DNA of 35,903 nt from JAAFIP01 sp043777795 (GTDB lineage: Bacteria; Pseudomonadota; Gammaproteobacteria; Burkholderiales; Burkholderiaceae_C): positions 1 through 35,903 of the forward strand of contig JAYWHJ010000017.1 of NCBI GenBank assembly GCA_043777795.1. The letters run 5' to 3'. The notes beneath the pieces are model-generated. The model ran no database searches. It was not told the DNA's origin and saw only the letters and a program-made list of their open reading frames with translations. Below, in pieces: positions 26,644-34,686 of this stretch. Positions within the stretch are counted from its first letter, which is position 1, and the number at the start of each line of letters is the position of its first letter. A program made the position numbers and the translations under genes.

Positions 26644-27426
26644 ATGGCAATGAGCCCTAACCCGAGACAAATGACATTGCTGACCGTGGTGCGTGCGCAA
26701 GGCTCCGTCACGGTCGAACAACTGGCTGACAAGCTGGGTGTGACCTTGCAAACCGTACGCAGAGATGTGCAGCGCCTGGCCGATGAGGGGCTGTTGGCGC
26801 GCTTTCATGGTGGCGTACGGGTGCCAGGATCAACCGTAGAGAACATTGCCCATCAGCAGCGCGAGAGTCTGCACGCCCAAGGCAAACAGCGCATTGCGCA
26901 AGCGGTGGCGGCTGCGGTGCCGAACGATTGCTCGCTGGTGCTCAACATTGGCACCACCACCGAGGCAATAGCCAGAGCGCTGCTGCAGCACGAAGGCCTG
27001 CGCGTGATCACTAACAACCTGAACGTGGCCACCATTTTGAGCGCTAACGACAAGTGCGAAGTGATTGTGATGGGCGGCGTGGTACGTGGCCGCGATCGGG
27101 GCATTGTGGGCGAGGCGGCGGTAGACTTTATCCGCCAGTTCAAGGTCGACATTGCAGTGATCGGTATCTCAGGCATCGAGGCCGATGGCACTCTGCGCGA
27201 CTACGACTACCGCGAAGTCAAGGTCTCGCAAACCATCATCGCCTGCGCCCGCGAAGTGTGGGTGGCGGCTGATATCAGCAAGTTCAACCGCCCGGCCATG
27301 GTGGAGGTGGCCAACCTGTCGCAGATCGACCGCCTGTTTACCGACGCAGCGCCGCCCGAGCCTTTTCCCGCGCTGCTGGCGCAGGCGCAAACGCGCTTGG
27401 AGGTCTCGCTCCCAGACGCCTCGTGA
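26644..27426 (+). CDS. glpR: DeoR-family glycerol regulon repressor
   Basis: The protein has 260 residues. The N-terminal winged helix reads VTVEQLADKLGVTLQTVRRDVQRLADEGLLARFHGG, the typical DeoR HTH. The C-terminal sugar-phosphate sensor domain contains NIGTTTEAIARAL, NLNVATIL, GGVVRGRDRGIVGEAA and GISGIEADGTLRDYDYREV. It probably responds to glycerol-3-phosphate and represses the flanking glp genes. The ATG at 26644 is used; 26650 is also possible. It is divergent from glpS across the TTCGTTT array and is followed by glpK after 41 bases. Confidence 0.9.
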   Translation: MAMSPNPRQMTLLTVVRAQGSVTVEQLADKLGVTLQTVRRDVQRLADEGLLARFHGGVRVPGSTVENIAHQQRESLHAQGKQRIAQAVAAAVPNDCSLVLNIGTTTEAIARALLQHEGLRVITNNLNVATILSANDKCEVIVMGGVVRGRDRGIVGEAAVDFIRQFKVDIAVIGISGIEADGTLRDYDYREVKVSQTIIACAREVWVAADISKFNRPAMVEVANLSQIDRLFTDAAPPEPFPALLAQAQTRLEVSLPDAS

Positions 27427-27467
27427 CCAAAGTTTTGTAGCCACCACTTTTTAACCACGGCACCTCT

Positions 27468-28958
<1,491 letters not shown>

Positions 28959-28990
28959 ACTTCTCGTTGTTTGCGTTGGCGTGCTGCATA

Positions 28991-29040
28991 ATTAATAGCT
29001 GCTCCCGCATTATTTTATTGGGCTACGGCCTGATTTGTAT
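28991..29040 (+). repeat. REP-like short repeat, forward copy
   Basis: TAGCTGCTCCCGC, an AT-rich centre, then GGGCTACGGCCTGATTTGTAT. It lies about 30 bp behind glpK and pairs in inverted orientation with 29254-29294, enclosing a copy of the ~150-bp repeat. Confidence 0.8.
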
Positions 29041-29064
29041 GTAAAGATGCCGCTCGAAGCGGGT

Positions 29065-29222
29065 TGGCTGGCGGCAGCTCGGGAACTTGTGCTGCAAAAA
29101 CCTTGCGCAAACACGCGCGAGTATCGTCAGTAGCGCCACAGCCTTGTGCACCGCGCGCCTTGCTCCAGATTTTTCATCCCAAGCACGCCGAACTACCGCT
29201 GAACTGGCGTTGCGCCGCTCTG
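29065..29222 (-). repeat. Dispersed ~150-bp repeat, copy D (reverse)
   Basis: Read on the minus strand it runs CGCAACGCCAGTTCAGCGGT, GGGATGAAAAATCTGGAG, GGCGCGCGG and then TCGCGCG arms, GCAAGGTTTTTGCAG. It is related to copies A-C and closest to copy E at 31455-31575. It lies between two inverted REP-like copies. Confidence 0.7.
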
Positions 29223-29253
29223 TGGTGCACACAGGTGTCACTATCGTGGGCTG

Positions 29254-29294
29254 TTTTGGCCTCTAGCGCAATAGAATATTGCGGGAGCAGCTAC
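29254..29294 (-). repeat. REP-like short repeat, reverse copy
   Basis: TTTTGGCCTCTAGCGCAAT, then an A-rich centre and TTGCGGGAGCAGCTAC. It is the inverted partner of 28991-29040. The stretch 28959-29467 has no gene I can support; it holds this pair, repeat copy D and the attC-like site at 29405. Confidence 0.8.
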
Positions 29295-29404
29295 GAATAC
29301 AGTAGTGAGCTACATACCGCCTATGCCCTTAGCACGCCGGGCAGAACTCCCCGCCTGATGTCAAAAGGCCTCTATCTCAATTGAGTTCGCAATATCATCT
29401 TGCT

Positions 29405-29464
29405 GCTTACGTTGGAGGCGAGGTGCAGCCGCAGGCTGTAGCCTCTGAGCCGATTTGTTAAGGC
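29405..29464 (-). other. attC-like integron recombination site (60 bp)
   Basis: On the minus strand the site starts GCCTTAAC immediately after the stop of the preceding gene and ends CAACGTAAGC. Inside are GAGGC and GCCTC arms around a short hairpin AGCCTGCGGCT. Position at the gene's stop and the terminal TTAAC are typical of cassette attC sites; the right core (CGTAAGC instead of GTTRRRY) is imperfect. Confidence 0.55.
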
Positions 29465-29467
29465 TCA

Positions 29468-29899
29468 TCATCCAGCAAATGTGAGTTGGACCATTTTTTT
29501 CATGCCGTTTAACCACCACTTGAGCATAATGGCCCGGCCATTTATGAAGTAGACGTCGACATGGGCACCGGCAGTACTTATAGTCGCACGCTCAGTTCCC
29601 CAAGTCCAACGGTAGCTTGGGCCTCGCCATTTTCCGATCACTCCTTCTGTTGTTGGACTGCGAACAATCGGCTCCCACCCGAAGTATTTTGTGACGACAG
29701 CTTCAGTCGCCCCGGGCGGAATACCCCTCAACATCGACTCAACGTACTCCAACTCTCTTGGCGTAAGTTCTATGTGCCGCTCATCGTCACACGAGATTAC
29801 ATTTTCACAGACTCGAATTTTTGGGTCAGCGAGCCATGTTTGGGCGGTAAGGGAAGTGCTAATCGCAAGAAGCAAGCAGCCGACGAAAACTTGGTGCAT
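29468..29899 (-). CDS. Secreted protein of unknown function, cassette-like
   Basis: The protein has 143 residues with a signal peptide ending SLTAQT near residue 20. The mature part has two Cys (CENVISCDDE), then PRELEYVESMLRGIPPGATEAVV and a Trp/Arg-rich segment GKWRGPSYRWTWGTERATI that looks beta-rich. I do not recognise the family. The pattern of a start 11 bases after an attC-like core and a stop directly before another attC-like site suggests a promoterless integron cassette gene. Confidence 0.65.
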   Translation of the reverse strand: MHQVFVGCLLLAISTSLTAQTWLADPKIRVCENVISCDDERHIELTPRELEYVESMLRGIPPGATEAVVTKYFGWEPIVRSPTTEGVIGKWRGPSYRWTWGTERATISTAGAHVDVYFINGRAIMLKWWLNGMKKMVQLTFAG

Positions 29900-29909
29900 G
29901 AATTACTGG

Positions 29910-30021
29910 GCCTTAACGCCGGAGCTGAACCGACCGCAGCGGCTCGCCGCGTAAGGTCGAGAATGAAATGACGGCCTGGAGCGGACAGCCGTTGTGGGTC
30001 GGATCGAGCGGCATGTTAGCT
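29910..30021 (-). other. attC-like integron recombination site (112 bp)
   Basis: On the minus strand it reads AGCTAACATGCCGCTCGAT then CCGACCC at one end, and GGTCGGTTCAGCTCCGGCG then TTAAGGC at the other. TAAC and CCGACC in the left arm pair with GGTCGG and GTTA in the right arm. The GTTAAGG right core lies 11 bases before the next start codon and the left end lies 14 bases after the previous stop, the expected cassette layout. Confidence 0.7.
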
Positions 30022-30035
30022 CCTGCACGGTTCCT

Positions 30036-30506
30036 TTAGTGCACGATTTCAAAATCATCGGTTCTGGCTGCTCCGTCAGGGTCGGTCCACAGAAGGCGAA
30101 TCCCGAATTTTGGCGGACTTGCCGAGTAAATCGCAGCGCTAAAACTGACTTGTGACTCAGGTCTCAACTGCTTCAGCGGGAACATTGCCTCGATCTGCTG
30201 CGGAACGAGGAGACTAGGTTCGCCTGTGCTTTCGATACTAACGTTCGTCGCGAGCGCTTTTCCACTGTTGCGGAGAACGAGACGATGAGCCCCTTGCTTT
30301 CCTTCCAGTACTAGGGACAACTTAGCCCGTCGCTGGTCATGGGCCTCGCGTTCCAGCATTTTAATTTGTCGCTCTGCCAACTCCGATGTAGCTCGCTGAA
30401 GTTCGTTCGCCTCCTTCTGGAGCTTTCGCTGCTGCATGAACGTATAGATGCTGATGACGAGCGCCAGCCAAGGGATAAGCAAAGTCAGCTTTTCAACTGT
30501 GGTCAT
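30036..30506 (-). CDS. Membrane-anchored protein of unknown function, cassette-like
   Basis: The protein has 156 residues. A membrane segment LTLLIPWLALVISIYTFM at residues 7-24 is followed by a charged coiled coil (QRKLQKEANELQRATSELAE, about 25-60) and a beta-rich C-terminal domain with HRLVLRNSGKALATNVSIES and FGIRLLWTDPDGAARTDDFEIVH. The family is unknown to me. The ATG at 30506 lies 11 bases after a minus-strand GTTAGGC, a canonical integron core; an in-frame ATG at 30578 would run through that core. The gene is followed by an attC-like site. Confidence 0.7.
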   Translation of the reverse strand: MTTVEKLTLLIPWLALVISIYTFMQQRKLQKEANELQRATSELAERQIKMLEREAHDQRRAKLSLVLEGKQGAHRLVLRNSGKALATNVSIESTGEPSLLVPQQIEAMFPLKQLRPESQVSFSAAIYSASPPKFGIRLLWTDPDGAARTDDFEIVH

Positions 30507-30517
30507 GGGGTTCTGAC

Positions 30518-30623
30518 GCCTAACTATTGATGGATCCCGCGAATGTGCCGGATACCCCGGCAGTCTGCGAAATAACATGGCTGTGATAACTTCAAAAAAC
30601 TGTTTACATTCATCATGTTACTT
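30518..30623 (-). other. Possible attC-like site with canonical GTTAGGC core
   Basis: The right end on the minus strand is ATCAATAGTTAGGC. A candidate left arm, GTAACATGATGAATG at about 30607-30623, shares TAAC and TGATG with the complement of the right arm. Arm pairing is only partial, so the left boundary is uncertain. Confidence 0.45.
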
Positions 30624-30875
30624 CTGTGCGCTGCACAAACAAACAGGTATAAAAAACCGGTAAAGTCCCCGTTCCAGTTTTGCTGACTGCGCGATTGCCA
30701 GATCAGGTTTGGGAAAGGATTAATCATCAACACTATAGCTGACAAACTGAAAAATCCAGACAGGATTGGAACGCTTTTCACCTGCGCGACATGGGGCAGG
30801 AGTTGCTTTGGACGCAGTCGATGGGCCGCACATCGGCATCTGATGAAGATGTTGATGGATATAGTCACTACATAA
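30624..30875. other. Gap with no supportable gene
   Basis: Several short minus-strand frames exist here but have no ribosome site, domain or composition that supports a gene. If 30518-30623 is an attC site, a cassette gene ending here would be expected and seems degraded or lost. Confidence 0.4.
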
Positions 30876-30924
30876 TTTATAGCTGCTCTCGCAATATTTT
30901 GTTGGGCTACAGCTTGATTTGTAT
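30876..30924 (+). repeat. REP-like short repeat, forward copy
   Basis: TATAGCTGCTCTCGCAATAT, then a T-rich centre and GGGCTACAGCTTGATTTGTAT. It forms an inverted pair with 31006-31045. Confidence 0.8.
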
Positions 30925-31005
30925 ATGAGAATGTGGTTTGAGCGAGTGTTTTTTAGGTTTTTCATTCGGTTGTTTGCGAAGACGCAGTGGCAACTCACAA
31001 CCTGT

Positions 31006-31045
31006 TTAGCCCTCTAGCCGAATAAAATATTGCGGGAACAGCTAC
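31006..31045 (-). repeat. REP-like short repeat, reverse copy
   Basis: TAGCCCTCTAGCCG, an A-rich centre, then TTGCGGGAACAGCTAC. It is the inverted partner of 30876-30924, about 80 bp apart. The interior differs from the other pairs. Confidence 0.8.
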
Positions 31046-31150
31046 TCTTTCAGTAGTACTTACTACCCAAGAGACTCACCAAGATTGCACCGACACGGAC
31101 GCAGTTGCGCCACCCCACTACTACAGCACACCATGCCTGCACGACATGGA

Positions 31151-31311
31151 GCGAACCACTGCCAGCAAGCGGTGATGGAGTGTGGTCGTGATGCAAAAAC
31201 TGGAGAAAGGCGCGCGGTACAAAAACTTGTAGCGCTACTGGCGATATCCGCGCGTGTTTTCGTAAGTTTTTGACAGCGCGACTTCCTCCATCGCCGCAAT
31301 GTGACCAAGGT
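31151..31311 (+). repeat. Dispersed ~150-bp repeat, copy C
   Basis: This copy has CCAGCAAGCGGT, GTGATGCAAAAACTGGAG, GGCGCGCGG and TCCGCGCG arms with a loop of about 33 bases, then GACTTCCTCCATCGCCGCAA and GACCAAGG. It is close to copies A and B. Confidence 0.8.
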
Positions 31312-31393
31312 GGATTCGGCATCTTCAGGCGTCAGCGGCGCAGCGGCGATAGCTTGCCCAACCACGGGTAGCCTCCAGAGCCGTGCCTTCCCG

Positions 31394-31455
31394 CCTATGG
31401 CGCGCCGAGCGCCGCTTTGTACCCACGCTAGACACGGCGCGCGCCAAAGAGCTGA
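31394..31455 (+). pseudogene. 62-bp fragment of the glpK 3' region
   Basis: This nearly matches glpK 28857-28918 (CTATGGCGCGCCG and then CGCTTTGTACCCACGCT are shared), differing at about four bases, one of which makes an in-frame TAG. It runs directly into repeat copy E at about 31455, whereas in glpK the coding sequence continues for 40 more bases. It is non-functional. Confidence 0.75.
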
Positions 31456-31575
31456 ATGCGCAAACATGCGCGGATATGGTCAGTAGCGCGTCCGCCTTGC
31501 GCACCGTACGCCTTGCTCCAGATTTTTCATCCCAAGCACGCCGCACTACCGTTTCACTGGCGTTGCGCTGCTCTG
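31455..31575 (-). repeat. Dispersed ~150-bp repeat, copy E (reverse)
   Basis: On the minus strand this begins CAGAGCAGCGCAACGCCAGT and closely follows copy D, with GGGATGAAAAATCTGGAG and the GCGC arms. It encodes the last ten residues and the stop of the adjacent membrane-protein gene, and is truncated at the glpK fragment. Confidence 0.75.
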
Positions 31576-32160
31576 TTTGGCCGCGCTCGCCCGTTGCCAT
31601 CTATGGGTTGCCAAGTAGTAGAGTGCCGCGACCACGCCACCAGCCGCAGCCACATATGCAAAGGTGAACATACCGAACTTGATTGCCGCTGCGCACGAGT
31701 AGGCAATGGCCAGGATCGGCTCAAAGCCTGTTGGGTTGGCAAGCATGATAAAGGAAATGCCGTTCTCAACAGCATCAGCAAGCGGCGCAATGGCTGAGAG
31801 TGGGGCGGCCACAATCAAGGCCCGGCGGGCGGTTGACTGTACCGGTACCGCACGTGACAAAGCCAGGAGGAATGCCGTGTGCAGGATGAGCACGGTGGCA
31901 ATAAAGATGAAATCGATCAACTGGGTGTGAACGTAGAGATCAAGGGTCTGATTCTTGATGAGGAACGCGTACCAGCCCTTCAGTTTCTCGTGGTCAAAAG
32001 ATAGCTGCGCTTGCCAGTAAGGTACCGGGAACCTCGACGCCGCGTATGCTGCGTCGAGAATCTTGGTTGCCCAAAGGTTACCTATCAGAGCTACGAGGGT
32101 AATGACGGCCAGCTGAAACGCGGTTAGTTTTGAATGCAGGCGTGAGAAGGTCTTGATCAT
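31546..32160 (-). CDS. Four-helix membrane protein of unknown function
   Basis: The protein has 204 residues with four predicted membrane segments (about residues 14-35, 84-104, 115-135 and 150-178), and a loop ASRFPVPYWQAQLSFDHEKLKGWYAFLIKNQTLD. I do not recognise the family. The final residues AKQSSATPVKR and the TAG stop lie in dispersed repeat copy E, so the original C terminus may have been replaced. No strong ribosome site precedes the ATG at 32160, although CGGAG lies seven bases before it. It may be part of the cassette-like series of minus-strand genes; no convincing attC borders it. Confidence 0.65.
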   Translation of the reverse strand: MIKTFSRLHSKLTAFQLAVITLVALIGNLWATKILDAAYAASRFPVPYWQAQLSFDHEKLKGWYAFLIKNQTLDLYVHTQLIDFIFIATVLILHTAFLLALSRAVPVQSTARRALIVAAPLSAIAPLADAVENGISFIMLANPTGFEPILAIAYSCAAAIKFGMFTFAYVAAAGGVVAALYYLATHRWQRASAAKQSSATPVKR

Positions 32161-32275
32161 GGCGGCTCCGATAAGTGTTTGGTCATGTCGATGATCGAAG
32201 GTTTACCGTGCCATGTCCTTTCAGCGGTGTCTCGAAGTGTTTCGTTTTATGTCGCAGGCCATCTTGGAGTAGGGC

Positions 32276-32734
32276 TCAATGTTTGGGCGGGAAGCGGTGG
32301 TACATGAAGAACTGTGCGTCTTGACCCCAGCCTTGTGCCTCATACAGCGCCTGACCAGACTGATTGACTCTGGCAACATTCAGAGTGATTCGGACGGCAC
32401 CGAGCGACCACGCGTACGTTTCAACCGCGGCCAATAGTTTGGCCGCCACACCCTTTCGCCGCGCGGACGCGTGCACGAAGAGGTCGTTCAGTACAAACAC
32501 GCGTTTCAGCGAGACAGATGAATAGCTTGGATACAGCTGTGCGAACCCTACAGGCATATTTTCTTCTTGGGCGACGAAGACAACCGACTCGCCGTGATTG
32601 AACCGCGCTTGAAGAAACTGCTGTGCAGCAGCCAAGTCGGCCTGTTCTCCTTGAAACTCGCGGTACTCGTTGAAAAGCTTGGCGACCTCTGCGAGATCAG
32701 ACAAGACGGCTTGGCGGACGGTGATGCTGCGCAT
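32276..32734 (-). CDS. GNAT-family N-acetyltransferase
   Basis: The protein has 152 residues. Features are an N terminus ITVRQAVLSDLAEVAKLFNEYREFQG, a central strand VFVLNDLFVHASARRKGVAAKLL with the acetyl-CoA loop RRKGVA, and the end GQALYEAQGWGQDAQFFMYHR. Such proteins acetylate amines; the substrate is not predictable. A CTTAGGC about 15 bases upstream of the ATG resembles a mutated integron core. It sits between the membrane protein and ankyrin genes, all minus strand and unrelated in function, as in cassette arrays. Confidence 0.88.
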   Translation of the reverse strand: MRSITVRQAVLSDLAEVAKLFNEYREFQGEQADLAAAQQFLQARFNHGESVVFVAQEENMPVGFAQLYPSYSSVSLKRVFVLNDLFVHASARRKGVAAKLLAAVETYAWSLGAVRITLNVARVNQSGQALYEAQGWGQDAQFFMYHRFPPKH

Positions 32735-32857
32735 GCGATGTGACTTTGATGCCTAAGGTCAGGTAGACAGCAAAACATGCGTTCTACTGATGGTGCGAAA
32801 ACCCAAGCTGAGCATGAGAGTTCTCCTGAATGTGGCTTGCAGTATAGGTCTTCATCG

Positions 32858-33223
32858 TCAGGCTACAGGACGCCGCAGGATGCGACTGAGCCAGTTGAAC
32901 TTGGCTTTGGCCAGCGCCGCAGGCGGCGCTGCGACGCCAAGTTGCACCAGCCTGGATTCGAGAGCTGGCAGCTGCGCCTGCCTGGCGGCTTGTATGGGCG
33001 TGAGCGCCTCAAGCTCAGACAGAAGGTTTGGATTCGCACCCGAGTCCAAGAGATACAAGGCGACCTCTTCGCGGCCCGCCAGCGCGCATGCGACAAGCGG
33101 CGTAGACAGAAATTCGGGATGCGCGTAGTTGATATCGATTCCGTTCTTCACGTGGTATTTGACCAACTCAAGGTCGCCTTCACATGCGGCGCTGAACATT
33201 TCCTTCCAGTTGCCTCCGTCCAT
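32858..33223 (-). CDS. Ankyrin-repeat protein
   Basis: The protein has 121 residues. Residues 8-85 form two to three ankyrin repeats: FSAACEGDLELVKYHVKNGI, TPLVACALAGREEVALYLLD, SGANPN, then TPIQAARQAQL. It has no signal peptide, so it is cytoplasmic. The start at 33223 lies three bases after the stop of the small exported-protein gene and uses ACGGAG before that stop, so the two are coupled. Ankyrin proteins coupled to small secreted proteins can act as binding partners or immunity factors; that role here is only speculation. Confidence 0.8.
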   Translation of the reverse strand: MDGGNWKEMFSAACEGDLELVKYHVKNGIDINYAHPEFLSTPLVACALAGREEVALYLLDSGANPNLLSELEALTPIQAARQAQLPALESRLVQLGVAAPPAALAKAKFNWLSRILRRPVA

Positions 33224-33226
33224 TTT

Positions 33227-33505
33227 TTACTCCGTTCTTATATGGCTTGTTTGCGGGCCAAGTCGGGCGTGGCCCCCCAGCCTGTCCATAAAAAAATCGT
33301 CTTGCGAGCGCGCGATGGCAATTGCGCTGTTCCATGCGTTCAGCGCAATGGTGCAACCGCCGCCCATCACAGAGTTGCAGGCGACCATAGCAGTCTGTCG
33401 GGCCGATTCCTCGCTTTGCTGGTTCCAGTCGGTTTGCGCGCTTGCCAGCGTGCTTGTAGCCATCAACAAGGTGAAGAGCAAGCTGCTGAGTTGAATTTGT
33501 TTCAT
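33227..33505 (-). CDS. Small exported protein of unknown function
   Basis: The protein has 92 residues with a signal peptide ending STLASAQ near residue 24. The mature part of about 68 residues contains two Cys (ACNSVMGGGC) that could form a disulfide, and helix-forming segments. I do not recognise the family. The start at 33505 gives the signal peptide; a longer frame to 33550 has no export signal at its front. It is translationally coupled to the ankyrin gene downstream. Confidence 0.65.
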   Translation of the reverse strand: MKQIQLSSLLFTLLMATSTLASAQTDWNQQSEESARQTAMVACNSVMGGGCTIALNAWNSAIAIARSQDDFFMDRLGGHARLGPQTSHIRTE

Positions 33506-33742
33506 AGAGAAAGATTTTCGGAAGCAGGGCATCGTTTCCGGTGCTGTCATTTTCGCAGCTTGTCCACCTTCGCTGGGCCTTATTGCACCCTACCGTAGTA
33601 GGGCCTACCGACGTTGCACGCGGCATTGCAGCGCTGCGTGGAAGCTGTAAATTCGCCAGATCTACTCGCATCGCTGGCGGAGCTACCGGCGCATTGGCGC
33701 TGGTTCGTTCCGCTGCGGACGCTGGCACCACTATTACAAGAG
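33506..33742. other. Gap with no supportable gene
   Basis: This lies upstream of the small exported-protein gene. One minus-strand frame runs through most of it but has no recognisable domain. No integrase gene or attI-like site was recognised at this end of the cassette-like block. Confidence 0.4.
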
Positions 33743-33785
33743 TTTTGGCCTTCTAGCGCAATAAAATATTGGGCTAGTCGCTATT
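33743..33785 (-). repeat. REP-like short repeat, single reverse copy
   Basis: TTTTGGCCTTCTAGCGCAAT, an A-rich centre, then ATTGGGCTAGTCGCTAT. It lies downstream of the metallophosphoesterase gene. The GC arm is altered compared with other copies. Confidence 0.7.
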
Positions 33786-33838
33786 TTTTATATAGCAAAT
33801 TGGATGCAAAGACGCCTGTACCGCTTGACCACACAGCG

Positions 33839-34606
33839 TCAGGTCATTCGACCCGTGCGCAGCGCGATAGCCCAGTCTGGGCGTCCACGGTGCTCAGCCA
33901 TGCGCGCCATGGGCTCTAGGTCGTAGGGCACGCTGCGCAGCTCGGTATGCCAGCCGTGGGGCGTTTTGTGGACGATGGCGTAGCGTGCGTGGGGGTTGCC
34001 GGTTTCTACATAGTGCTTGAACGGGTGCATGTCGTCGTAAGCGGGCAGGCCCACGCTACCGGGGTTGACGATGCTGATGCCGCGCACCTGCACCACGCGC
34101 GGCACGTGGGTGTGGCCGCACAGGATCAGGGTAGCTTTGTCGGCATGCGCGCCTTGCCCCAAGCGCTGCTCCACCTCCGATTGCGTTGCGGCCCGCATAC
34201 CGACCGAGCCGTGCTGGCCAAAGTCGTCGGTGATGGTTTCTAGCCAGTAGTGCAGGTCGCTGCTGGGGGTGCCGTGGCAAGCAAATACTTCGTCTGTGAG
34301 CCAGTGGGTGGGCGGCGCGCTGGCCAGCCAAGCGCGGTGCGCGGCGTTGATCTCGCTGGCGGTGCAGGCATCACTGCGGTTGAGTTTGTCCGGTGGCAAG
34401 GTGAGCAACTGGCGCTCATGGTTGCCTGCAATCATCGGAATTTGCCGCTGCATGAGCAGATCCGCCGTGCGGGCAGACGCGAGCGGGCCGCCCAAGGTAT
34501 CCCCCAAATTGAAAATTTGCCGTACGCATGCACGGTCTGCATCGGCCAGCACTTCCTGCAAGGCGTTCAGATTGCCATGGATATCGGAAACAATGGCTAT
34601 TTTCAT
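33839..34606 (-). CDS. Metallophosphoesterase (YfcE/MJ0936-like)
   Basis: The protein has 255 residues. It has the calcineurin-like metal motifs in order: SDIHGN at residues 7-12, NLGDTLGG, GNHERQ, and GHTHVPRVV, followed by NPGSVGLPAYDD. It is a cytosolic phosphodiesterase or phosphatase of unknown substrate. The insert between GNHE and GHTH (ACHGTPSSDLHYWLE) is typical of the group. It is followed by and preceded by REP-like copies, and lies downstream of radA on the same strand; cotranscription is possible. Confidence 0.88.
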   Translation of the reverse strand: MKIAIVSDIHGNLNALQEVLADADRACVRQIFNLGDTLGGPLASARTADLLMQRQIPMIAGNHERQLLTLPPDKLNRSDACTASEINAAHRAWLASAPPTHWLTDEVFACHGTPSSDLHYWLETITDDFGQHGSVGMRAATQSEVEQRLGQGAHADKATLILCGHTHVPRVVQVRGISIVNPGSVGLPAYDDMHPFKHYVETGNPHARYAIVHKTPHGWHTELRSVPYDLEPMARMAEHRGRPDWAIALRTGRMT

Positions 34607-34611
34607 AGAGA

Positions 34612-34652
34612 TTTTGGCCTCTGGCGCAATAAAATATTGCGGTGGCAGCTAT
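34612..34652 (-). repeat. REP-like short repeat, single reverse copy
   Basis: TTTTGGCCTCTGGCGCAAT, an A-rich centre, then ATTGCGGTGGCAGCTAT. It lies in the 80-bp gap between radA and the metallophosphoesterase gene. Confidence 0.8.
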
Positions 34653-34686
34653 TTAATATATAGCAGATGATACGTCAAAGAGAGCT

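Noticed and set aside
30524..30868. 114-codon minus-strand frame upstream of the membrane-anchored protein gene
   Set aside because: It runs through the GTTAGGC core, has no ribosome site or recognisable domain, and its composition is not protein-like.
28991..33785. CRISPR array or tRNA genes in the repeat-rich accessory block
   Set aside because: Repeats are few, widely and irregularly spaced and in both orientations; no cloverleaf sequence with a T-loop GTTCRA pattern was found.
33506..33838. Integron integrase or attI at the 5' end of the cassette-like block
   Set aside because: The available space is too small for an integrase gene and no tyrosine-recombinase motif was seen on either strand.
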